Part shown: positions 1 through 13,700 of the stretch, piece after piece | Layout of the letters: the number at the start of each line of letters is the position of its first letter | Numbering within the stretch: position 1 is the first letter of the stretch | Assembly (NCBI GenBank): GCA_022747635.1 | Contig: JAKTNV010000027.1 | Location: forward strand, 5,403,731 to 5,467,730 | From: Hetaerina americana | Lineage: Eukaryota; Arthropoda; Insecta; Odonata; Calopterygidae | Reading direction: 5' to 3' | DNA length: 64,000 bases | The notes under the pieces: model-generated | What the model was told of the DNA's origin: nothing | Database searches by the model: none | Seen by the model: the letters and a program-made list of their open reading frames with translations, nothing else | Translations under genes and position numbers: made by a program

Positions 1-37
1 ATTAAATATCTTTTAAATCTTGTTAATCTTCTTTCAG

Positions 38-2185
38 ACGAATGTGTGGTACTCGAGTAAGAGTAGAAATGTCTACTGGGAGAAGTAGACGTGGCGGAGG
101 TGGCGGTGGAGGAGGAAGAAGGTTAGCAATTACTTTTCTCTTTCCCAAATTAAGTTTGTTTTTTGGATCATATATTGATGTAACGACCTTGATTCCCCAA
201 CTAAATCAATCCAATCCAATGTGTAGAGTACAGTGATATAAATTTGAGCCCATTAACATCTCCCTGTAAAAACCCTAGTAGCAGGTGTTCATTGTTACCC
301 GTTAGCCAGTGATCTACAAGCTATGGAAAACGATTGGCATTGGGGAAAGACTACCAGTACCTAATAGTGAGGTCTTTGTCCTGCCAATAAGGTAAATAGG
401 AGGTTGGTGTTGTAAGGAGGTGGTTGTTGATGGTTGGAATCATTTTTGACCTGAAACCATGCTTAATATTTCATTGCGTAGCTAACCTATGATTTAAGCC
501 TTATCCATTGTCAATTTTTTGTTCTTTTCCATTTCATTTTCTTACATTGTAGTAGCCTCAAAGCATTCCGAATTTTTTATTGAATCAAGCTCCTAAAGTT
601 ACACTCATGATCTCAGCATTTACATTCTAATTCTGAAGATTTCTTAAGTCCCTTTAAGCTTGTTTTTACTGCCAGAGTGCAGCAGCAATAACCCTGAAAA
701 TGTCTGCTGATTGTCACTGTCGGATCACCATGATGCATTTCATTTGCGCTTCAATTCTTTCTGATGTCAGACGTACTCAGTAAAGGAGGAAGTGATAGCT
801 CTAGTGTAGTGGAGTTAATTTCTCAATGCTATGTGACCCACTTGCAGGGTTATCTGGCCTTCCTCCGATGTACTTCTACTACTACTACTTCTACTACTAC
901 TTCCACCAAAACCACCACCACCAAAACTACCATCATCACCACCACCTCCACCACCATCACCACAAGTTGTTCCGCATCCGCTGCTCTTCTGCCACACGTT
1001 TCCACGTATCGTGCGCCCTGGGCCCGGCAGCAAGGGCAAGCAAGCTCCTCGTCTCGACTCCTCCTCCTCTTGGGCCCCGATGGAGTCTGCGCGCGCATCC
1101 ACCGACAAAATAGCATCGCCTGCTGGCCTGCAATCACCACCGTCTCAGCCCTCCCACTTCCCACCCTCCACACCACCGCTCAAGTTGTCAAAAAAAGTTT
1201 TCAGGAGAGATCACGGCTGGTGGGGCTTGGAAAGGATAACAGTTTGTTTGCTGGGAAGGGGGGGAAGAGGGTGGGCCATAGAAGGATAGCTCAAAGTAGG
1301 CTTGCACACGTAACAGTGTTGCTGCCGTGAATGTTAGCCCTGCCTAAGAGAGAAAGTGAGAATAATTCCCTCCGAAATAATGGGGATGATGAGGCCGAAG
1401 CAGCCTCCTCTGCCATCGACCAACCAACCAACCCTCCATCCCTCTGCCCTGACCACCCCACAATCGGCCCTCTACCACCCTCGGCGTGCATCCCATGCGA
1501 CCGCTGGGACGTCAGCAACGCTCAGTCACTCATCCCTGCCAACAATCTCTTCTGCCTTCAAATCACCGGCATGCTGACTCTACAAAAACTACTGCAGAGT
1601 CTGGTATTCTACTCTTAGTTTTTACATAGTAATTAGGTAAAGAGCCAGCATATTTTTTGGCTTAAATTAATTGCATAGTAACTTCAGGTGCATTTTTGTA
1701 CAGGATGCCCTTGCATTTATTAATTAATTTGAAATTAAAATTGTACTTTCGCCATGCCGGCAAGTTCTCTTTAGAACATTGTTTCATCCACAAGATATCT
1801 TTTTAAATTTCACTGTACAGGAGAAAAAAGATTATCTTGTCATTTCCCCTCCCTTTTCCTGTTAATTATGCAATTTTTATATGCCTTTTCAATGTAACAG
1901 TCACTTGAGTTCTGTAATTATGTGAGATTATTTCAGGCCCATTCAAGATTTCAGGAAGATTGTTTCTGTTGGAGACCAAGATTGCATTTATCTTTATTAT
2001 TGTAGCATATTTTCTCGTTGCATTATTTTTGAGTGGAAATTGAGCACCCTGTGGTAATTTTTACAGTCTCATTAAGCTTTTATGTTTGGTGTAGGTCAAG
2101 ATCACCACGCCGTCGATCCCACAGTCGCTCTAGGTCTAGGAGTCGCTCACGGCGATCTCGCTCCGATTCCAGAGACAGGAGATAA
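38..2185 (+). CDS. SR-family splicing factor (SRSF3/SRSF7-like), last two coding exons, 5' partial
   Basis: Two exons are visible: 38-121 and 2095-2185. The first follows a ctttcag acceptor and encodes the end of an RRM (RMCGTRVRVEMSTGRSRR), then a Gly run. It stops at a GT donor (122-123) two bases into a codon. The second follows gtgtag, supplies the missing third base (AGG, Arg) and encodes an RS tail (SRSPRRRSHSRSRS and on) ending at TAA 2183-2185. The RRM edge plus the Gly-rich linker is typical of SRSF3/SRSF7 and Drosophila x16-type proteins, which bind exonic enhancers and regulate splicing and mRNA export in the nucleus. SRSF7/x16 proteins have a CCHC zinc knuckle after the Gly region. 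I found no such exon in the 1.97-kb intron, so this is a knuckle-less form, or a knuckle exon was missed. The RS domain is short, about 27 residues. The RRM start lies upstream of the window. Confidence 0.85.
122..2094 (+). other. Intron of the SR-protein gene
   Basis: The intron runs from GTTAGC to a T-rich acceptor ending gtgtag. It is AT-rich apart from a GC-rich, low-complexity island at about 840-1330. That island is open in several frames on both strands but shows no RS, RRM or zinc-knuckle pattern. SR-protein genes often carry poison exons in such introns; none can be called from sequence alone. Confidence 0.6.
869..965 (+). repeat. Trinucleotide-type low-complexity tract (CTA/CTT then CAC-rich)
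   Basis: A run of ctactactacttctactac units turns into ccaccaccacca and catcaccacc units. It produces artificial Thr-, His- or Gly-rich reading frames and explains the overlapping open frames here. Confidence 0.8.
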
Positions 2186-2517
2186 AGAGAGGGAGAAACT
2201 TTTGCACTTGACAATGAAAATGAAGTCTGTTAAGGTGAGTTGTTTGGCCACGGATTGGAGGTTGTCGTCTTGATTCATTGGCGTTCAATGAAGTATTTGT
2301 TTGGCCTTGTTTTTTTGTAATGTATTCCTTTGTGTATTACAGGAAGGCTTTCATATCAGCTGAAGGAGCTTTCCCAAATGAAAGACATTCAAGTTTGCAT
2401 CTACAGTTCTGTGTAACACTGTCTTTGATGTCCATTTTTATTTTATATAAGACTTCTTTGTGACACTTAACCTTTGTAAGTGTTCCATCTTTCATTTGTG
2501 GATTTGAAATCTGCACC

Positions 2518-2523
2518 ATTAAA
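2518..2523 (+). terminator. Candidate poly(A) signal ATTAAA of the SR-protein gene
   Basis: ATTAAA lies about 330 bases after the stop codon and is followed within 40 bases by a GT/T-rich stretch (tgtgtttattttctgtggg). It is the best early candidate, though more distal sites are possible in the AT-rich sequence that follows. Confidence 0.4.
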
Positions 2524-5500
2524 ATTGTGTTTATTTTCTGTGGGTTGTTTGCCCATGCTTGTAGAATTATGACGCAGTTTATGTAAGCTTTGACTACTCA
2601 AATAATGTAAAAGTATTGTAATTCATAATTGATTATGAAAGTAAATGTCTCTTTGTGTAACTCACATTACTTTCATAAGACTTTGTATCGGCTTTTTTCA
2701 TCAGTAATGAGTAAACATAGGCAATTTAGAAATGTGTCTACTTAAGAAACTTTTCTTTCTCAGCCCGTAAATACCCGAGCCTAGTTATTTTAATCTCTGT
2801 TGTGTGGTGACTGAAGAAAAGGGATTTTTGTACGATAAGAAATGTTAAGATGTTCCTTGAGATTGAATGTGTTTAAAAACAGAATGATTTTTGAAAATGA
2901 TCGGCAGAAGCATGAAGTGCGTGTAATAATTTCATATTTAACCACAAGGCATGGTGTGAAATAATTCTTATCAAGGTTTAAAGACCTTGTGCTCGGGATT
3001 CTATGATTTTAGTCTTGTTTGCACATGAGGCAACATGACTGAATGGACCAACAAATTTGTGTGAATTTTATCCTTAAACCATTTCGTTGATTAACAAATG
3101 AAAGTCTGTGCTTTATTTTGAAATGTTTGTGGTTAGTTAATGGAGAAGAATGCAATGAATGAATTAATTAAGCATTTGGAAAAATCTTTCCGCACAAATC
3201 ATGGGTAATGAGTCCCCTTCGATTCAAATTGCTGTTTTCCCAGCAACTAATTTATTTCTGCGAGATAATTACCGTAGCCCATGAAAATGTGGTCCTTTTT
3301 ATCAAAATATTGTGAAAACCACCAGGGGGGGCATACTAATACTCAAAAAGGATAAGCAACAGAAATATTAACACCAGAATAGAGAAGAGCTAATTGTCAT
3401 GCTGTCACTTGACTTCAATATTTAGAGGTGATGCCTTGGCACACATAATAATAACTTATTCACTTAGTGAAACTTAAGCCATAATATGCACGACGTGAAT
3501 GATTTTCTTGGTTTGAATTAAGCCGGCAACATCTTCATTAGGTGTGGTATCGTTAATGTGTTAGTGGTTGAACTTCTTATGCATTGGGCAATTCTTATTA
3601 ATGTCACGATAATAGTTCGTGCAGGTTTCTCCCATACATCAGATGTTATGTATTTTTTATCTTTTTTAAAGTTCTAAGATTTTTAATAATGTTAGTGTGT
3701 TTCCCCTAAAGAGGTTCATTTGGTATTTATTGTTTTCGATTTTTTAAATGCAATTACGAACTAATTTGGTATTCATAAAATAATGTAGTATGGTAAATAA
3801 TTAGTATTTCCATACTGGTGCATACAAAGTGATTAAGGAAGTCGATGCATCCTAATTTCCTAATTAGGCTTTAATTTAAATAGAGTCGTTTTAATTTTGT
3901 GAATGTTGTACTCTGAAGGACATTGAAATTATTCAAAGAGTGCACGCTTTTTCTAACTGGCAACCTTCGGTTTATATTCAAATTTAAGTTAATTGTGAAG
4001 TTCAGTTTTCCCAAAAACTGAGACTAATTGGTTGGACAAACATTCAGGAATGTAAGTGATAAGGTCCCTCTAATGTCACAAACGTTTCGAGATCAGTTGT
4101 TTCAAGAGAAATTACTTAGGATTGATTGCTGAAGTCATAGTGGTTTTGATTACGAGTTGCCTCCAAGGCATCTTGACGATCTCTTTAGATTCTTCGTCAC
4201 AGTGTGTGGGAATCTGGCCAATATTTATTTGCTAAAGGAAAACTCACATTTCCATTCATTCGAGAGAAAGCAGACCAGTAAAATTCACAGCATCCTTCTG
4301 TTGAATATTTAAACTATGGCAAGTGCTTTTTTTTCCTAATTACATTCAATTTGAAGGCAAATTACCATTACAGAGGCCAGATAGGCCTTCATTGTGAAAA
4401 TAACTATTAGGTACTATCTGCAGCAAAAAGTTGTTTTGGGAACACTGTATTAATTTTGCCTTTTCATATTTTATACAACTAATTATTTTGTTGCCATTAA
4501 ATCATCTGGGGTTTGATTTGTTTGCCCATGTGCGTCTATCCACAGTAATAAACCTGAATGTCAGTGTTGAGGTTAAAAGTTACCCTGAGCATTACTTTCA
4601 GCAGTTGACGTTCAGCATGGGGAGCCTGTTTTTTCTCCTTCTGCCAATTTGTTCCCCATTAAGTTCCAGTAATTTGTAAATAACAACACTTGGATATTTG
4701 GATGAGAGTCTTGAATGCTATCGCTCTGTGGTGAGTAGCCAAACATAGCGATAAATCGTACAGCAATGCTAATTATGACAGGGTGGCATGGTGACATGAG
4801 CAAGATCATTCTTGCCATGTGTAATGGTTGGGATCTTTTGGGGAGAGGGGGCTGGTACGAGTGAAGGCTGCCATGAGATCCATCCTGTTGTCCCAGCTGA
4901 TGGAGTGCTACGCCTGCCAACCTCAAAGGGAGATTGAATATCACTTGTACCATGGTTTCAACTTTGGGATTGGAAGCCATCACTCGGGTCTTACACATAC
5001 CGCACGCCTCTTATTCTTTGTAACGTGCCTAATTTATGTTAGGTTAAAGTAGCACAAGTAGGCCTTGTATGTTTAAATGTATGAACAGGCCATAAGTTTA
5101 ATGACCCTGCAAATGTGACATGTAGAGTTGCTAATTAGAAAATGGTATCGTCATCCATGGAAGTCCAGTGGTTTGAATTGTATGTATGAATCAAAGAAAT
5201 TGAAGTTAGGAAACGCAGAACAAAGAAGGCTTTCAAATGGAGTTTGACAATACTGAGAAGGCCATATGGAGCACGTAATATGCAACACCCGTCGGGTTGA
5301 AAAAAAGATGATTTGCAGGGAACAAATACAAAAAAATTGTGGTGTTGGATAGGTTAGAACAGGCTAAAGGTCTGTTTAGATTGAATGATGATGTTTTCAA
5401 ATGCAGACTTAGGTAACTCACTCATTATGCAATTGTCTTAGTTACTCAACTATCCAAGTCAAAGAAATATCTTGGTAGCAGACAAACATTCAATGAACAT

Positions 5501-5579
5501 GGCTGTAAATCCCTCAAGTAAATTAAATGACACACAACTTTATTTGGCAAGGGATTAAGAGCCATGTCACAGTTTTCTA

Positions 5580-6300
5580 GGGGGAGGGAAAGTGTTGGGA
5601 TGTCACAAAAAGTGATGCCGAATGCCTCACACTCAATGAGGAGAGAAACTTAGATTACAGAAGTGATGAAACCGGGGAATACAGTAGAGAGAATAGCAAA
5701 GGCTAAAAAGACTGACACGGAAGACTCAATGTGATGAAGAGTTGACTGAGTACAGGCGAGGTTGATACACATCAGACGCAAGAAACAGGAAATGAAAAGT
5801 TGATACACAATGGGGGAATCATTAATCACCTGAGAAAAGATTCGGGAGTTATGGTAAGTAAACAAAAAGGATGATTGTGGTAGAAATAAAGTCAGGTAAG
5901 ACCTGGAAAGCAAAGATACCTTGGGTGTAGGCTAATTTGCTTGAAGGATGAAAAAGGAATTCAGGAAATTGAAATCATAAAAGGCCGTGGGGCCAGAACT
6001 ATTTCAGTCAAGATTTACAAAAAGGTGTTGGGAAGAGATTTTAAGGGCTAATTCATAGCAATTGAAGAGGGAAGGACTTCACAGGAAGACAAATGGGTTG
6101 GTTCCCATCCCAAAATAGGGAAAGGCAACTACACGGGTATTTGAAGGGTCAGAAAAGTAAGATAGATTCCACACGCTGCAGGAGCGACTCTTGGGATCAT
6201 CGACAAAGAGGGAAAATGATGACTCGGGGGTGATCAGTTGGGGCACAGGAAGGGGAGAAACAGGCATGTTGCAATTGCAGTGACAAGTTCACTAATATGT
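5580..6300 (+). mobile_element. Degenerate RTE-type LINE relic (weak)
   Basis: Broken plus-strand frames near 5940-6180 resemble the stretch before the fingers of a LINE reverse transcriptase (a WKTNGLVPIPK-like segment followed by a GKATTR-like segment). Stops and shifts occur throughout. Base composition (purine-rich plus strand) is like the clearer RTE copies elsewhere in the window. Confidence 0.35.
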
Positions 6301-7585
6301 TGTGTAATTATTCTTTATGCACTATGAGGTTTTTGAGAAAGAAAAAAGCCAAGTTAAAACGGGCAGAAGAGTTTACTTACGTGGGTCCTGTGATAATTTC
6401 TTAAAAATCAAAGAGATGGCACTCATAAGTAGTATAAGAATAGGTTTGCTTAAAGTAAGCCACATCTCTCACTACACTGCTGTTTAAGTTTAAGCTAAAA
6501 TTTTCACCATTGATAGAATCCACAATTTTGTTTATAGACAAAAATAGAAAAAATTAGTCATTAGCCATACCTTCCATTGAAGGGACTTAACTTAGTAAGT
6601 GATCAGGGCCAAGTTGGATGAAGTTCATGATACATCTGCTTCTGTGACTTGACAATCGGGTCAATGAGTTCAAACATGGTCATCCATCCACCAAAGATGG
6701 ACATGTCCATAGGCACCAAGGCTATGAGTCTGGTGGAACGCTCCGTCAGTTGCCCAACAGTCCATCCACAAGGAGATCACAATGAAATGCCAGCAGGTCA
6801 GTGCACTTTGGAAATCTTTATGCACAGGATTATATTATTGAGGCTCTATGAAAAAAATAAAACAAATTTGCACTTTCCCTGTTAATTGATACGTTACCAA
6901 TGAACCTGTGGAAAAGTGCCTTCTTGTTTTTTTCTCATAATGAGCAACTTCCACTACATCTCCCTGAATCTGTGGAATGTATTAAGGCTCCATGATTGGT
7001 TATGATTCTCCAAATCCTATCTCCCAGGAGACAGGGTTTCTGAGATAGTACGTGGGCCCATCGTCAGTTTTCCTTTAATATTCTCATCTGAAATTGCCAT
7101 CTCAAAATTCACTAAACTGGCAAAAAATAACTGCAGGCTGATTAATAACAACAGTAGGATATAGCGACAAACGGGAAGTTATTTTACAAAGGTGAGAGTA
7201 AACAGAAAAAATTACCCGACATTTCTACAACACCTTGCTGGTACTCTTATTAATGAAGTTCCAAATCCTGACAAACTTTATAATTTGCTTCACAATTACA
7301 TAATTCAGCCAAGTTTTATTTATTTTTTTATTTAAAGCCAAAGGGCAATTAATAAAAGATTCAATTATCACAGTGTTGTTTCTTGGATGCCATCCCACTC
7401 CATTCAGGCAAGTTAAAACAGTATAATTACAGCAATGTATTTCTACAATGATTAAATAAGCTTTAAGAAAACCCAGCCACGAAACATTAAAATTTATGAA
7501 CCCAATTTCCTAGGTCCAATGAAATTAAGCAATATATTATTTACAGTATTTACAATGCATAGCTTTTACCACTTGCAAAATGAAT

Positions 7586-7591
7586 TTTATT
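7586..7591 (-). terminator. Candidate poly(A) signal AATAAA of TTI1
   Basis: The minus strand reads AAATAAAA about 80 bases past the TTI1 stop codon. Another AATAAA-like site lies near 7312-7330, so the true 3' end is uncertain. Confidence 0.4.
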
Positions 7592-7668
7592 TAATTGCCA
7601 CTTCCAATATTATTTTTGAAACATAATGTGCATCAACAAAACTGCCAAGGAACAAGCCCTCCTTCCAC

Positions 7669-7749
7669 TCAAGAATCATTCAGTAAGATTGAGATCAACA
7701 AGGACACATTTTTACTGTATTCCACACTGAAGTTCTTTTGGTGAGGTAT
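7669..7749 (-). CDS. TTI1: TTI1 terminal exon 17
   Basis: After ctttttcag, 26 codons (IPHQKNFSVEYSKNVSLLI, then SILLNDS) run to TGA 7669-7671. This matches the C-terminal NPYTTNVLQLLKEL helix of human TTI1. Confidence 0.88.
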   Translation of the reverse strand: MPHQKNFSVEYSKNVSLLISILLNDS

Positions 7750-10700
7750 CTGAAAAAGAAGAATTGTTCCTTTTTTTACATGAACACAGTTAAAATGTTT
7801 AAATTTTCAGCACTTGATGCAAGCAATTATTAATGCCATTTACTTATAATTAAACAATTATACACACCATCAAGGATACAAGAGCCAACTTAAATTTCTC
7901 AAAAGCATCATCGATTACGAAAGGGACCATTCATTGTTAACGTACGGGTGTGTTATTTTAACAATTGCCTGGATATGTCTGAAGTCTTTCTACAGTAAAT
8001 CACTCAATATAGGCTGAAAAAATATACACAGAAAATCTTAACTCAATGGCTAATTGAAAAGCATTGCAACATCAAAGGCAATCCAATGGAAAATTTGAAA
8101 GAGAATCTGAAAGCACTTTTGGCCATACATCAAAGAGGTGCAGGGAAACAAGTCAACAGTTAATTCACTCAAAACAATAAAGGCGAAACAGAAACCAGTA
8201 GTTTGGAAAAGTCTTAACTTATTAAATTCCTTCTTTCAAAGAGTCTTCTCCGATGTCTTGACGAATATCTTTGATAGCTAGCTTACCAAATTGGGCAGGC
8301 CAAACGATTCCCAAAATTGGAATCTCATATTTTGGAATAGAACGTTTTCTGAAAAATATTAAGCCTAATAAATCCATCGGGGCTGATGAAATACCCACTG
8401 GTATATTTAAGGATCTAGCTTCGGAAATTGTGCCATATCTAGAAATAGATAGCATAAATAAAATATCCTGGGTTGGATTAAAGACTTTTTGACTGGTCGG
8501 GTTCAAAGAGAAGTGATAGTTGAAGTTACTGCAAATGCAGTTACTTCAGGTATTCCCCTGGAAAGTGTCACCAGACCTCTTTTCTTCCTACTTTACGTGA
8601 ATGACATTTTCTCCATTGTCACCGTAAGGTACATTTAATTACTGATGATGCAGTTTTACAGAGACAGTCTTTTCAGTTCATTGTAGGTTTTTAATCTCAT
8701 AGTACTTTCTGTATCGCCTCTAAATTTCTTCCTTGGCCTTCCTCTCCCTTTTTCCTATTATTTTGTCCTTCATAATATTTTCCAGGAACTTGTTTTGTCT
8801 CACAACATGCCCAACACATTTATTTTCCTTTTCTCTATCTCTTTCATTAAATTCCTTCCCTCATTAATTTCTCTCAATACTTCTCTGTTGCTTTTCTCGT
8901 TCATCCATCCATTCTTAAATTTACCACACAATATTTACATGCAAATTATATTCCATAAAAAATCTAATGGACTAATTATGTCTCCTATTATACACTGACT
9001 CCTTGTTAGATTTTTCAAGTTGGTGATGACCAATGACAAACATTCATGCCAAATTCTAGTTAAAGAGTAAATAAATACATTTACCTCAAAATAAATACAG
9101 AAAATAAAATTAAATAATTCAATTCTTAGGCTCCTCACCTGATACACTTTGAATTCTTGTGAAGGTGGTTTCATGTCTTGAAGCAAGTTTCCCAGGTGAG
9201 CTAATTTCAAAAACGTAATATTAGGATCCAATGCCCATGCCAGCTTGTAAACGTTGATGCAAGCATCCTGAAATTAAAAACAAAGTAAATGGCCATGGGA
9301 AAATATTTTGGGAATACAGTAATTATAATTAAATAGAATGAAGGACCTAATTATGGTATCATTTTTCAAACCAAACATATTTTTTTAACATTATACCTGG
9401 ACAATATCAACTTACAAATAGGAAGAAATCAAAGGTACATTATAATTGAGGTGGTTTCCCGTTGCCTTCCTCAATAGTGTTTTTGACGTGACACCATCAC
9501 TCAATGGCGGCCTCACTGGGGTCAGATGCCCCACTGAAGAAGAGACGCAGAGTGGACTACCTTTCGTCTGCCTCCTACCCTTCGACCTATCTGGCATGGG
9601 TGACCCTACCCGGAGCAATTATCATTACTCCCACGTCAGTATAGCTCTAGGGGCCATCGGAATGCACAAGCCCTCCCACCAGGCCAATGTTGTCGTACAT
9701 AGAGAGGGGATTTGATTGAAGCAAATCAAATTTTTATCTGGATATATAAATACATCGGGTTACAAAAATGCAAACAAAAAATGGAAGAGAAATACAAGCC
9801 AAAATAAACAAAGGAGTAAGACAATGATGCAACCTCTCGCCAGCAATATTCAACGTAAACGTGGAAGAGGTAATAAAAGAAACACAAGAATTGGGAATTA
9901 AAGGAGTCGAGGTAAATGGAAAAGAAATCAACATGCTCCGATTTGAAGATGACATCGCAGCAGTGGCGGACACGAAAGAGGACCTGCAAGCAACTCTTGA
10001 GTGCTATGGATCAAGTACCAAGGGAGTATAATACGAGCATCAACAAGAAGAAAACTAAAATCCTTGTGCGTGGAAGAGAGAAGCCGAATGCAGATATCAC
10101 AATTGGAGGGGTGAAACTAGAGAAGTGGAATCCTTCATCTCCCTGGGCAACAGCAGCATAACATGGGATGGAAGAAGCTCGACCGCCATCAAGCGAAGAA
10201 TAGCCCAAGCTGAGAACGCATTCACGAAGGAGAGGCAATTGCCATGTTAAAAAGACCCAAGGCTGGAAACAACGAAGCGATTCGTCAAGACTTACGTGTG
10301 GAGCATGGCGCTCTATGGTTCCGAGACTTGGAGCATTGGAAATGTGGACCAGCGAAGAATAGAGTCTTTGAAACATGGTGCTGGAAGAAAATGCTGAATA
10401 TTGAATGGACAGACAAAGTAAGGAACGATGAAGTAAACATAGAAGAACAGAAGAGGATGGGACCACATGGAGAACTCTAAGGCAAAGAAGAAATACCATG
10501 GATTGGGCACACATTGAGGCACAATGAGTTGATTAGGAATATAATAGAAAGGAATATTCTACGAGGAAGACCAAGAGAAACGTACATACGACAAATTAAC
10601 AAGGACATAAAACAGAAAGGTATCAGGGATTGAGGGCATTGACATAAAATAGAGTAGAGTGGAGGGCTGCAGTAAAACAATCCAAGGATTGAAATACTGA

Positions 10701-13700
10701 TGATGATATGAATATAAATGAAAATTGATTAGCAACCCTTTCCGAAATTGGGTAATCAGGAATCAATGGAAATATAACTACAAATATGACATATAATATA
10801 ATAAAGTTAGTAATTTTAACAAAAACTTTACATTCGCCTATTTATCTTAATCAGGTACTTCCACTTTTTGCCAGAAATTGTTTCATAATCATTTCTCCCT
10901 TTTCTATGCACTGAGCCCAAACTTAAATCCACAATCAGTCAAAAAACACTCTTCATACCCTGATGCTATATATGTACAAAAAAATCATACATTTTTCCCA
11001 AGATTCAATAAAAAATGCTCTTCTCATATTTAAAACTAATCTCTAGGTTTGATGGTTTCTTTTTTGCATTCAGGCATTCTAAAATTGCCTCTATATTATA
11101 TGAATAAATATGTCCGAATGATTTAAGTAACTACAGGCCACCTGATAATGATAATATGCATTGAAACCCATATCTTAAGATTAAAGCATCAAGAGGAATT
11201 AAATAAGCTGCAATTTCTTCTTTCCATAATGGATAATTTCCAAAAAGTCAAGCCTGCAATTAATAATTTTAACTACAGGCCAATTGTCATAAAAATATTT
11301 CAGTAAAAGTTTTGGAAAATGTTTTTCTAGGCAAATAATTTCATTTTTTGGAGGTATGCATTTTGTTGCTTTCCAGTCAGTAGAGTTATCATAATGGTCA
11401 TTCAACCTCACAAGCTTAGTTCTAAGCTCTTGATTTTGTACCACTTGTAACCTTAGCTCGAGTTAAGAAGTTGCTCATGGAGAAGAGGCAACTACTATGT
11501 TCAAAGTGCCAGAGGTGGCAACCAAGGAAGCAGTTGTTCAAGACTTTATTACGGCACATGCCACTCACGGTATGGACCAGAGGAGAGTGAACCAGCGTGA
11601 AGAATATGAAGGAGCCTATGGACCGTGGTACTGGAGGTTATAAATGGACAGACAAAGTGAGGAATGAGGACACAGTGCATGGAAGAGCGGAGCAGAGGAG
11701 GAAAGGACGAAATGGAAAGCACTCCACAGCATAGAAGAAATAAATAGACTGGACATCATTCATCAAAATAAAATTAGAGAAATATACAACAGAACTAGCA
11801 GACCCAAGGATTCCTTCCCATGGACAACACGGGATAATAACTGTAGGGCTATAGATAGCAAAAATCCCACTATGCTTCAGTTATCTCATGAGTTTTATAG
11901 TCAAATCCCTTTCTGCATGACTGCATGGGATTCTCATGTCATGAATGCAGTGTCTGTTAAAATATTCTCAACTCTTTTTTGTTGTTTTCAAGCTCCCCTT
12001 CCATTCCTTGTCTCTCTCCACGAAGGGGACACCTCAGGCCATCCGCTGCCAACAGTGGGGCATCACATTCTCTACCTGTGACTTTAGGGGCGGGGACCAT
12101 AAGTTTCATGGCCATGAATTAATTGAACTTTCCCCCTAGCTACTTTCCAGCCCTGCAGAACCGGTCTTGGTACGGTGGAGGTCTGCCGTATAAATGGTTG
12201 TGGTTAATTTTTATTCCCCGTTTTTTGAATACCCAAGAACTTTTACAAAGAGTGAATTTAACTCTTGTTTGGAACTACATTTTCTACCAGCATGTATTTG
12301 TATACTTCTTCTTCAGGTTTTTCAAATAATTTTTTTCCATTTTTCTAAACATTTATACACCCTTTCTCTCCCTTACCCGTTACCCATCACACCTGGTGCT
12401 TGCACCCCCTGCCACGCACCTGTTTGGTGGATTGCTAGGCATTTATGTAGATGTAGACACACCTTGAGGCACAGTGGTTTAGTTACAGCAATAAAAAAAG
12501 GAAAAATGGAAGGGCGGATCCAACAAGGAATACAAGAGACAAGTACATCAGACAAAATAAGAAGTGCATATAAAGCTATCAAGACGTGGGTGAATTGACA
12601 CTATGGGATGGGATGAATGGAGGGCTGTAGCAAACCAATCTTTGGACGGGAATATTGATGACGACTACATGCCACTCAAGTCTATCTACTTTCAAATACA
12701 TGCCATTAGGTTCACAGCTAGAATATCATATTTTGCCCTTTCCAACCCCATATCCAAGCATGTAAATCCTCTTTCCCAGCAATCTGAGCGTTTATCTATT
12801 TATTTTTATTTATTTATTTATTTGGAAATAGAACCACATACAGCAGTAACTCGCCAAATTAAAGTGGAGCATGTTACCACATTTAATTTAACAACGTTTA
12901 ATTTCCATCTTATGGTTTTTAAAGAAAATATCAATATATTCTCTGCAAATTTGGATGACCATTGTCTCAATAAAAGAGATATGAATAGCCTTCATCATAA
13001 TTTGGTTATTTACACTAGATGAATCACAATGGGACCAAGAAATAAATGGGCATCAGAATGCATACGTAATGAATTCAATGAACTGTGGCATATTCCATGA
13101 TTATTGATCTAATGGAGTCATCCACTGATGTGCACTGGAATGCAGAAAATACTCACGGTTAAAATCATTTACTGAATCTCAAATGCTAATCTCCTCAACT
13201 TCCAGTCGAGTCCTTTTCAATGCTGTCAAGTACAGCTGAACAAAAACCACTTGGCCGGAAATTGAGAGATCCAGGTTCAAGTTCCAATTAAAGTGAATGA
13301 TTTTTTTGATCTATGTACTTTCTGCATGAACATAGGGATATGATACACTACCACAGTGCTTGAAAACTATAAAACTAAACAACACTTAAATGAGGTGAAT
13401 TTGTTTTTAAAATAATTTTCTGTGAATACTGCTCCACTGTTTGGTCACCAGACTACAAACTCCATACTCATACAATTGAGCATGTTCAAAGAAAATTTGA
13501 GCGCAAAATTGCATTCAAATTTAATTTTATATTTATTTTTTAATGAAATGTTGCCTTTACTAGATCTTCTCTCCTCACATAAACGCCAAAAAATTAATAA
13601 CATAACCTATCTTTATAAATTACTGCATTACAAGATTTATTCCTCAGAATTCCTTATTGCCACATTTCCAGGGTGTCTTCACATAACAAAAGGTATGAAA

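Larger units (their letters stand above)
2524..7668. other. Intergenic region between the SR-protein gene and the TTI1 3' end
   Basis: AT-rich sequence without a supportable host gene. Open frames are short and lack recognisable domains. Apart from a weak LINE relic near 5.6-6.3 kb I see nothing assignable. The open minus-strand stretch at 4612-4998 matches no family I recognise. Confidence 0.5.

Noticed and set aside
764..1330. Overlapping open frames of 90-190 codons on both strands, Thr-, His- or Gly-rich
   Set aside because: They arise from CTA/CAC low-complexity DNA inside the SR-gene intron and have no domain; both strands are equally open.
4612..4998. 128-codon open frame on the minus strand
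   Set aside because: No recognisable domain, Gln/His/Pro-rich, also open on the plus strand; insufficient support for a gene.
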